The position numbers and the translations under genes were made by a program. The notes beneath the pieces were generated by a model. The model searched no databases and was not told where the DNA came from. It worked only from the letters and a program-made list of their open reading frames with translations. Source: Trachythela sp. YZ-2020 (taxonomy: Eukaryota; Cnidaria; Anthozoa; Malacalcyonacea; Clavulariidae). Taken from it: a DNA stretch of 64,000 nt. Positions within the stretch are counted from its first letter, which is position 1. Each line of letters starts with the position of its first letter. Positions 10,335-21,800 of this stretch are shown piece after piece. The stretch covers positions 2,172,501-2,236,500 of the forward strand of contig JADLSH010000127.1 of NCBI GenBank assembly GCA_016169945.1, in the 5' to 3' direction.

Positions 10335-12777
10335 GTGGGTTGAAATAAAAGCTCAAAAGGTTCATGGTGCCACCACCACAAGATTAGCACCATTATCACC
10401 ATCAATATCACCACCACCATCAATATCACAACCACCACCACCATCAATATCACAACCACTATCAATATCATAACCACCATCAATATCACAACCACCATCA
10501 ATATCACCACCACCATCAATATCACAACCATCACCATCAATATCACAACCACCATCAATATCACCACCACCATCAATATCACAACCATCACCATCAATAT
10601 CATCAATATCACCACCACGATCAATATCACCACGACCATCAATATCACAACCACCATCAATATCACCACCACGTACCATCAACATCACAACCACCATCAA
10701 TATCACAACCACCATCAACATCACCACCACCAGATGACCATCACCACTAGGTGATCAAATCACTGTCTAACTATCATTAGACCACCATCATTGAACTAAA
10801 CTAACTTTATGTATACTTGGTAGCCTTCCACTGCTCATCCTTGATTCGTCCATAGTTACTACAGAACGAAACTGCAGGGCACCCGAACAAAACCTGTGGT
10901 GTTTGATAAAGACACCCTCAGACTTCTCATACGTGACTGAACCGAAATTATAATCAAACAACTGCATACTGTAGGAATCGAAACCCAGTCACTGAGGTGA
11001 TAAGCCCATGGTGAATACCACCATCATGCTACCACCAGTAGGTATTTTCAAGGTGGTTATACATGTCACAACTATCATCATAACCACCATCACTACAAAT
11101 ATCATCACCAAAACCATCTGACGTCTTTCATTAACGAATCAGACATGCCGAACTAGACTTTCCAACACAGACAGTTATACATGCCCTTACAACCCCCCAA
11201 TACCACCATCAGCACTAACACTATCCCCATCACCACTACCACCATCATCACTACCACCATCATCAGCACCATCACCACCATCACTACCACCATCATCACT
11301 ACAATCATCACCAGCATCAAACGTTCACCTATTAACCTTTCAGATGTGGACGAATGCCAGGCGGGAAGGCCATGCCAACACAATTGTCACAATGTCATAG
11401 GGAGTTACACATGTAGTTGTCATTTATGTTACACAAAAGTTGGTACTAGATGTGAACTACGACAGTGCCGTATTGCTGGTGTATGTCTACGTTACAGATG
11501 ATGTCATAGGGAGTTACACATGTAGTGTCATTTTATATTTACAAAAGTTGGTACTAGATGTGAACTACGACAGTGCCGTATTGCTGGTGTATGTTACAGC
11601 TACGGTAGAGTAAACCCCCGGAATCAGTGTCAGGTAAAACACCGTATAGACTGTTTTACATAATAACAGGGGGGCGACTGCTTCATAATGGCAGCTCGCT
11701 TAATACAAAGCCGTTAACAACTAAACTGAAGTAGCTCTATTTACACTGAATAGCGTTATCAGTTCTAAATTGTTCCCCCATAGATCCAGTCCTGGCTATC
11801 TCTTAAAGATTCAGTGTTATACTATAGGAGGAAACCTAAACTAAACTAACTCTATCTATACTGGACAGCTCTATCATATCTAAACTCTTTTCCTGGGAGG
11901 TCAGTAAGGTTCGTTTTTTCTCTTATTCCAGTGTTACTACCCGAACTAAAAAAAAAAAATTAAATTACATATATACATATATGCTCTATCAGTTCAGTTA
12001 AACAGTTCTCCTTAGAAGAGTAAGAAGTAAGGATCGTATTAGTGATCCAGTGCAGAAAAGAAAAAGCGAAGCGAAAAAAACCCCATTGTTTGGTGGAGTC
12101 AAACTGGAAGATCTCTTCTCAAATGCGACTGAGACAAAATTATAATCAGACGACTGGATATTGCAGGAATCAAACCCCCGGTTAAAGAGATGAAAGGGAC
12201 ATACACTAATCACTAATACTCTAGGTTCAACTGTATTGTTCTATACTTTAATTTTTCATGCATAGGATTGCCAAAAAGGGCGAGAAACAGTCTGGACAAA
12301 CAACAATGCACTGTCTTGCAGTGATGGGAATTTATGTACGAGGAATGATCGCTGCGTGAACGGCGCGTGCAGAGGAACTCCATTCACGTGCAGATCGTGT
12401 GAAAGGTGCGACGGAAATGGATGTAAGATTAAACCTGGTTTCTGTGTGATTGGTGGAAGATGTTACCCCAACGGGAATATACGGTCTGGAAAACCTTGTC
12501 AGGTGAGAAGATAATGATATTTAGAGTAAAGGTATGTAGGTAGGTAGGTAGGTAGGTAGGTAGGTAGGTAGATAGGTAGTGGGTGGGTAGGTGGGTGGCA
12601 GGCAGTGGGTGGCAGGGTGGGTAGGCAGGGTGGGTGGGTGGGTGGGTGGCAGGTGGGTGAGAGGCAGGTGGGCAGGCAGGCAGGCAGGCAGGTGGGTGGG
12701 TGGGCAGGGTGGCAGGTAGGCAGGCAGGCAGGTAGGCAGGCAGGTAGGTAGGTAGCTATGTTGGTAGGTAGATAGGT

Positions 12778-12824
<47 letters not shown>

Positions 12825-15800
12825 TAGGTAGGTAGGTAGGCAGGTAGGTAGGTAGGCAGGCAGGTAGGTAGGCAGGTAGGTAGGTAGGTAGGTAGGTAGG
12901 TAGGTAGGTAGGTAGGTAGGTAGGTAAAAATAGAAAGAAAGAAGGAAGGATGGATCGAAGAAAGAAAGAAAGGAAGGAAAGAAGGAAGGAATCATAAATG
13001 TAAGCCTATCAACTCCTTATCCACTAAAAACGTATCGACATTGAGACTTTAAGATGTAATTAAAAGGTTTGCTCAAAATGCATTGTAACATATTACTTCC
13101 TAGCAATGCAACAGTAACAACCCAACAAGATGGACAGCAAACAACAACCTCAAATGCAGTGACGACAACGTAAAGACAAGAAACGATCGTTGTGTTAATG
13201 GCGAATGTCGTGGACAGCCGTACACGTGTCTAGCATGCCAAGATCACTACAACGACGCGTGCAGACTAAAGTCTGGCTATTGTATCATCAAGTACAACAA
13301 CGTGGACACATGCTATCGCGCCAATACGGCTAAACCTGGAAACCCATGTCAGGTGAGTTGAGAAACAGTTAAATTTTTCACGAGATAGGCCACATTAATA
13401 TGAAACCAGGACGAAGTCAGAGCGAGACGATTTCGTTTCGGTCACAATGTTGTCTCTAGACGTTGTTCACTATATATATATATATTTATTTTTTTTCGCT
13501 TACCTCAAAACTGGTCTGCAACAGGCTGTTTCATCTGTAAAAGAATCATAAGGCAGTGACTGCCTGATGATTCTTTTACAGATGAAACAGCCTGTTGCAG
13601 ACCAGTTTTGAGGTAAGCGAAAATCTATATTTTGCTCTAACTATATGTTGTCGAGCACTCTTTGCGTTTCGTAGACCTTAACCTACACGTATATAAATAT
13701 ATATATATATATATATATTGGATAGCTCTATCAGTCCTTAACTGTCCTCCCCAGAGGTCCAGTATGGATCATTTCATTGGTCCAGTGGCTCAGGAGGAAA
13801 ACGGAGTTCCTGGTAGAGTCACACTAGAAGATCTTTCTTAGTTGCGAGGTGAAAATATAATTAGGTCATAGAAATAGTGCAGAAATCGAACTCGCAGAGT
13901 TATGTAAAGGCATTGATCACTGTGACACCAGCACACCATTAGTATTAATTTCAGTATCCTGGTTTTCTGTATATTTTCAAGTGGTGTAACCCAAGTACAA
14001 CTACGTCAGCATGGACAAACAGAAATGGAATATCTTGCGATGATGGACAGAAATGCACAAGATCGGACAAATGTCAAAATGGTCAATGCGGAGGCATCAG
14101 TTTTAAATGCAACTCACTGTGTCAATACTGTGATGGAAATGGTTGTAGTTTACATACAGGTTTTGGATATGTGGCGGGGAAGTGTACGTGTAAAATAGCA
14201 GGTGGGTGAACAGAAGTGATTCTAACTTTGCCTCAGTTGTATGTGAGAAGAGTGCTTCCAGTTTGACTCTACCAAACAGTCCAGACTTTCTCCAGATTCT
14301 CCGGTTTCCTCCTGTAGTGACACTGGACCAGTAAAGGATGGCCCTTACTGGACCTCGGGGGGAAACATTTTAGAGCTATCCAGTATAAATAAGTCAGTTT
14401 GGATTAGTGATGGTGGTCTGATGATGTTAAGATAATGATGTGATGGTAATGGTTAGGTAATGGTTAGGTAATGGTTAGGTATGATTACCTAACCGGTAAT
14501 GGTGATATCTATATTGATTTCAATGTTGACAGTGATCACATGACCATGTGGTAGTGGTGATCATGGTGGTGGCAATTGCAATGGTAATTGAAATGGTGGG
14601 TGTTGTGATAGTAGTGCTAATCGTGTGGTTATTTTGGCAGTGGAATATCAACAATCTTTGAATGTTTTGAAGAAACATTCCCTCTCAAGCAAGTTTTAAT
14701 GTAGTCCCTTTATATAGGGAGTCGTTGACACTGACCACATACCGATATTTAACGTTATAATATGATCAAATTATAGTCAAACTTACATTTCTTGCCAACA
14801 GGTAAAGACTACAGCCATCAACAACTAAACCCAAGCAATGAATGTCAGTGGTGTGATCTGTATGACAAAGCTTCCAAATCAAGTTCTGTATGGACCAACA
14901 AACCAGCGGTCTCTTGTAACGATGGCAACGCCTGTACCAAACAAGATCTCTGTCAGACCGGTCGATGTGTGGGCAAGGGTTACAGTTGTCAATCATCCTA
15001 CCCGCAGTCCAGTTGTATACAGCGTTCTGAGTGTGTGGGCGACGGTACGTGTAGGGATATCATGAGAAACAAAGGGACAATATGCCGTCCAGCTGTGGAT
15101 AAGTGTGATCAACCTGAAAGGTGAGATAATAATGATAAAATCACTGAACTTTTTGAAGAGCCAGTCCTGGGTATACTGGGAAACATTATTGCCCAAACAT
15201 TTCGCAACCGTATTTCCCGAAGGTAGGCAAAATAGGAAGCATTGTTTCCCAGCCAAGTTTCCCAAAGGTGAGCAAACCAGGAAACACTGTTTTCGTCACA
15301 AAAATCAGTTGGAAACTAAACAAGTTTCTGAATTTGGTGGGAAAATTCTGGCTTTCTGTGAAGCAAATTTTGTGTCTGCAAGTCTTGGTAGAGTCAAACA
15401 GGAAGAGGTTACATTATACGGTAAGTACCTATCTAATATGAAGACGTTATGTGATTGGTCTTCTGAAACAAAAGTGACATAATGTCCGACCAAGTTTTCA
15501 TAAATATATTGAACTCTGCCTGTAGGTAAATCGAGGGTAGAATAACATAATCCAAGAGCAAAATTTGATTCTTCTAATTTTTCTTCCACAGATGCAACGG
15601 CGCACTGGGAACATGTCCGCCACGAATTACCGACACGATTAAACTTCAGTCCGGTCAGACTGCTTTAACTCTGTCAAATTTCGCAACCACCATCTCATAC
15701 CAACCAACCACGGACAAATTCTACCTCAAACTAACTGGCTTTTCAGTAACCTGTGGTGCGCTCAGTATAAAATGGTCTTTATTGAAAAGCAAAAATAGCT

Positions 15801-18800
15801 GTGCTCTCGGTAAAAACCCTGGCAGCCTTCCTAACACAAACAACAATGTTCTTAACGGGCTAACCTTAAAAAACGGCGAGGCATATAAAGTAGTTGTACA
15901 GGCTTATGATATGCGTGGACAGTCTGGGTTACCTGTGTGCAGTAACCCGGTTACCATAGATACCAGTAGACCGACAGGAGGATGGGTCCGCGATGGCCTG
16001 GGCTCTAAAGACGTTCAATTCCAATCAAGTAAAACAATCAGTGCAACTTGGGGAGGATTTAAAACAACTCATGGCATAGCGAAGTATGAAGTGGCTGTGT
16101 ACCACAAAAACACTCTCTTACAGCCTTTTACTAATGTGAATCTTAAAGCATCCTTTACTAAAACATTTCCAACAATCACAGATGGCAGTAAAATTGTCAC
16201 AAAGGTTAGGGCATTCACAAAAGCCGGGCTTTTTTCGGAAATTTCCAGTAACGGGGTCACGGTCGATACATCCCAGCCCAAACCAGGAACCGTCTCAGAT
16301 GGACCCTCCACTGATCTCAAGTATGCTAGCTGGACGACGACCTACGATGCAAGCTGGACCCAATTCACTGATCCTCACACACTTATTGTTGAATACAAAC
16401 TGGGCGTGAAAAGAAAAGATGGCGGGTTGGTTTCGTCCGGGTTAACTTCGGTAGGTTTAAAACGTGCCGGTCAAGTGACGGGATTAACTCTAACCTCGGG
16501 GATCGAATACTGTGCTATTGTCGAAGGAGTCAATGCTGCGGGACTTAGTTCCCAGGCTACTTCCGATTGCCTTCTCATAGACCATGATGCACCGCGACCT
16601 GGCACTGTCAACGATGGTACCGCGAAAGATATCGACTACCAGTCGGGCGACAACGTATTTCACGCAAACTGGAATGGATTTGATGACGGACAAAAGGGAA
16701 GCGGACTTGCGGAATATAAATACAAGTTAACGGATAAGAATAACAAAGATATTACTTCGTGGGCTTCTTCAGGTCTTCAAACAAAAGTCACTATTACTGG
16801 GCTAAGCCTTGTAAATGGTAATACGTATTACATCACAGTTCGAGCTATTGATAAAGTGGGACATTACAAGGACGTGAAATCAGACGGTGTTTTTATCGAT
16901 ACGAGCCATCCAGTTTATACAGGCAGTATCAGCATTCAGGGCGAGACAGCTCAAAAAGATGGAGAGACGGTGGTTTATATCAGAGATAATGACTCAGTGA
17001 CGGTCTCCTGGCCTCAGTTTGTAGACGAACATAGCGGAATGATGAAGTATCAGTGGGCCATTGTTGAGAAGAATGTGAAGTCGACATCGTGGAAAGATGT
17101 TCCTGGAGTTAACTTAGCTACAAAAGCAGTCTTAAGGTAAAAACAAACTTCGTATTGTCGATCTTTTACTTGCATATGATATATTTTCAAACTAAACAAT
17201 GACTTTAAATAAGCTGGTGTAGTTTGTGTTTGAACTACCTGAAACACTTTGCGTGTTTTTCAAATAGTCCAGACACAAACCACGACAACTTATTGCATAG
17301 CACTACCTACCTACACTGGTAGCTATGGAGGAAAGTTGAAGGTGAGACACTGAGTACTAGAGGCAGTGAGTACTAGACTAGTCAGGCTAGTATTAGTAGC
17401 AACAGTCAGCAAGCAGTACTGCAATGGCCAATTGGCAAACCTACTCAGGCAAAAGCTTGCGTGTCCGAAAATTTCCAGTTATTTTGAGGAAGGTTGGGAA
17501 AACCCAAAATGCAACTCTGTCATGGTCCTGTCAAATTACATATGGTATATGTTCAATATATTTCACTATCTTTCATTATAGCTCGCTCTCACTAACAAAC
17601 AACAAAGAATATCGACTCACAATACGCGGTATAAACAACGCTGGCCTTTATACCGATATAAAATCACCCATACTCATACCCTTAAGTAAAGCTCCCGATC
17701 TCGGCAAGGTGTCGGATGGCGAGCACCCGACGACAGACATCGACTACCAAACGAACACCTCCGAAGTTCACGCGACTTGGAAAGGCTTTGAAACACCTAG
17801 CGTAAAAGTTCGAGCTTACTTTTACGCAGTCGGTAGCTGTATCAAAGGAAACTATCATGTGACCAATAACCAGTTTATACCGGTTAGTCCAGCTACGGCT
17901 ACCTCACTTGGAATACAAGGACTGAACCTGGTTAATGGTCAAAAGTATTGCGTGAAAATTAAAGCGGAAAACCTAGCAGGGGTTCAAACTGAGCCTGTCT
18001 CCTCGGACGGGTTCATCGTGGATGTGACCCCCCCTGATCTGAAACGGGCGATGGTATTAGACGGTAGTGGTGATGATGACATAGACTACCAGTCAAGCAG
18101 GGGGGGACTGTCCGCTACGTGGATCGGGATCCAAGACTACGACTCTGGGATACACCATTTCGAAGTTGCTGTCAGTCGGAATCGGGTTGGCGCACCGGAT
18201 GTGACGTCATTCAATGACGTAGGCCGCAACACGTCAGCAAAAATATCTGAACTAAGTCTACATAATGATGTGTATTACGTCATAGTGTGTGCTATAAATA
18301 ACGCTGGGTTGAAGTCATGTTTGGCATCGGATGGTGTGCTTATTGATCCAACCCCTTCAACGTCCGGTGTGGTGCATGATGGGATACTAGAACCGGATGT
18401 ACGCTATCAGTGGTCGACAACAAAAATGAGCGCGAACTGGGAACGAGTCTGGGACCTGGAGAGCAGAGTGGAGCGGTTTGAATGGGGGATTGGGGAAGAA
18501 CATCCGGGATCTGTGTTAGATTTTGTCAATGTTGGACTTCAAACTCACGTTACAAGTGACAAAGTGTTAGCTCTAAAACATGGACATAACTACACTGTAT
18601 TTCTGCGTGTATATAACAGAGCGGGAGGTGTGCGAGAATTGAGGTCAAATGCAGTCACTATCGATACCACTCCCCCCTTGCCGAGTGACATCGCATTGGG
18701 ATCAGAGTGGCGTTTCAACCAGGAGACTGGGACTTACTATTCATCTACTGCCTCAGGGATATATGTGACTTGGGAGGACTTCAAGGAACATGAGAGTGAA

Positions 18801-21800
18801 GTGTGGTACTACAAGTGGTCAATAGGAACATCAAAATGTGGAACGCAGCTTCAACCGCTTATTAACATCGGCTCATCCACGCGTGCAAACACTACCGGAA
18901 GTGAGTTGGTCTTCCGGCCCGGGGTGCCTTATTACGTCACGGTGGTTGCGCGAAATCGTGCCGACCTCGCGTCACGTGCTTGCTCGTCATCACTTCTCTT
19001 TGACTACACACCACCGCGTGCTGGTAGCATCCCAATAACATCGCATACAGGGATTGAGAAACGTTATTTCAGTGCTGCCGAAGAGCCACGCGTTAGCTGG
19101 TCCGATTTTGAAGACTTAGAAAGTGGAATAGAAAAATATGATATTTCTGTAGTACAATCGAATACATCTATGCGAAACTATACTTTCAATTCTAACGAAG
19201 CCCTGCTTGACATTTCCCTCCGTAATTTGCCCCCAGGTACAGCATATATTGTAGTATTTAAGGCCATAAACTACGCAGGCCTGGAAACCACAGTTTATTC
19301 AAAACAATTCACCATCGATGACACCCCGCCATATTACACCGGGCGTAAAGGCAGTGTACCGAGACGACGATTCCAGTCCGATTCCAATTCACTTAAAGTA
19401 GCTTGGGAACGTTTTGCAGACAATGAAAGCCCCGTAGAACTCTATGAAATTGGTATCGGAACACGGGCACTTCTAGACGATATTCATGAATTTACCAGAA
19501 CAGGTTTGCGCACAGATATTGAGTTTACGGGTTTAGATCTTAAAGATAATCAAGCATATTATGTTACAGTAAGGGCACACAATGCAGCTGGGCTCGTGAG
19601 TTCGTTAATATTTCTGGAAGAAGTAGCCATTGATCAAACTCCACCAACAGGGCAAAATGGAAGTGTAAAAGACGGACTTTCAGGGAACGATATTGACTTT
19701 ATATCGCTGAACGATTCGGTTTCAGCCTCATGGAAAAACATAGAAGACTCGCAAAGTCGTATAGATATGTTTGAATATTGTGTAGGCACTACTCCTTACA
19801 ATTGCCTGATAAAACCATTCACTCAGATCGACCTAAACAAATCTTTCGAATGTAAAGATTGTAAAATCAACGCGGATATGAAAGTTTTTGCGAGAGTTCG
19901 TGCGACAAACGAGGCAGGGTTGTCCGCCATATTTACTTCCGATGGCGTCACTGTGGATTCCAGTCCCCCTGAAATAGGCCGTGTCCTTGATGGCGAAAAG
20001 GCCGAAAGTCCAGACGTGGAGAAGGTCGATCGTGATTGGCTGCCTACAGTCACGTGGTACGGAGTGCAAGATATTCAGAGCGGCGTTCGAGAGTGTCAAT
20101 GGATCATCGTGAAGCATGATGGTAATGGGAAGGTAATCGTTTATGAAAAGACACTTGGTAAAGCTAACATAACGTATAACGTACGACATACAGAAAGAGT
20201 CGCTGCTCCACTACAATTAACAACAAATGCATCGTATTTTAACGCAATCCGCTGTTGGAATAACGCGGGCATCACTAGTTACCAGTACTCTAACGGTTGG
20301 TCGGTAGTCGACGAATGGCCTGTGACGTCATATGTTTACGATGGACTTGCATCGCGTGATTTGGAATATGACGTCATTGGCAAAACCTTCGGCGCATCAT
20401 GGGGCGCATTCTACGGCGATTCAAAAGACCCGGTCATTGGATACAAATGGGCAGTGGGAACTTTAGGTACACCTGATGATATCACGGATTTCACAGAGGT
20501 AGGATTGGATACAAGGGTTTCAAGATCACTGTCTGACGGCGAAATCGAGCTGGAGCCTGGGGTGAGGTATTACGTCACTGTGCGCGCAACGTCATTAAGT
20601 GGGAGGACTAGTAACAAGTCTTCAAACGGATTCATCGTAGATACAACCGCACCAACTGTGGGTGTTGTTAAAGTGGCGCACAAAATTCTAAACCAGACCA
20701 CAAAGGAAGTAGATTATATCCTAACTTGGGATGGTTTTAGCGATTCAGAAACAGGAATTAAAAAATACGAATTCTGTCTCGGCTATATCAAAGATGTCTG
20801 CTCGACTGTCTTGACAAGTGCTGGCTTAGTGCTTCAAGGAACTGTGCAACATTTCACACCAGCTGATCTGGATACGCCATTTCATAGCGTTGTCATAGCG
20901 ACCAACAATGCAGGCTTGAAAACGATCGTCAGTTCGGATACGATTAAAATTGACTTCACCCCTCCCATAGCGGGGAATGTCATAGACGGATTGCACAAAG
21001 ACTTGGACAACATTGCCGTCGATACTGCCTTGATTAGCACATGGTCCGCGTTCACCGACGCGGAGACTGGTATCGAGATGTGTACGCTGACCGTCATTGA
21101 AAAAGACCCCGGCGGGGATTTCCCCGTTTTAAGGATATTCGTCAACGCAAGTGGATCCATAACTCATAAATTCATAATAGTTCCAGGGCTAAGATATATC
21201 TCGACTGTAGAATGTAAAAATCCAGACGGGTTTAAGACTTCAGTTTCGTCAGACGGCATACTTTGTGACGGAACCCCTCCGATCGCGGGCTCAATTTTCC
21301 ACGGAACTGACCAGAACCAAAATTCGGAAAGTCGTTACCAATCCTCGACAAGCACCCTCAACGTGTACTGGAGCCCAGGCCGCGATCCTGAAAGTGGCGT
21401 CAAGGAGTATTTGGTGGCCGTGGGGTCTGGACCCGACCGCGACGACGTACGCGGATTCGTCACGGTTGGCATGGCAACTGAGGTGAAACTCGTGAATCTC
21501 ACTATGAATTCTGGATCTACTTATCACGTCATATTAGAAGTCGAAAATAATGCAGGTTTGAAGTCACCTGTTTCGTCAAGCGGTATTACAGTGGACGCAA
21601 CACCCCCGGTTATAACCAAGGTATATAATTATGTTACATTAGGGCCATTTATACGGGAGAAAATAAGTCGCGACTTACACAAGACGCGTCTTATATAAGA
21701 CGCGAACACAGTCGTATAAATGGTCAAATTCTAATAAGTCGCGAATTAAATAAGAACAGCGGTTCAAATGCACTGGCTTCAATTTCCCCCCTTGAGTTAT

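Noticed and set aside
9989..10348. Stand-alone 119-aa TSP1/EGF peptide gene
   Set aside because: A phase-1 donor 12 bases before the stop, the phase-1 EGF exon after it and the identical layout on the right arm favour exon 1 of gene A; it remains a minor alternative.
10217..10730. Valine- and aspartate-rich minus-strand ORFs
   Set aside because: They are translations of the CACCATCAATATCAC minisatellite.
12756..12995. ORF with LPTYLPTYLPAC repeats, and its right-arm counterparts at 45,093-45,389
   Set aside because: These come from the GGTA/CCTG microsatellites.
17424..17581. ATG at 17,424 as the start of a separate 1,424-aa gene (and its mirror at 40,633)
   Set aside because: The phase-2 join of exon 8 to TTATAG|C at 17,582 and the split FN3-like module across it show this is intron plus an internal exon.
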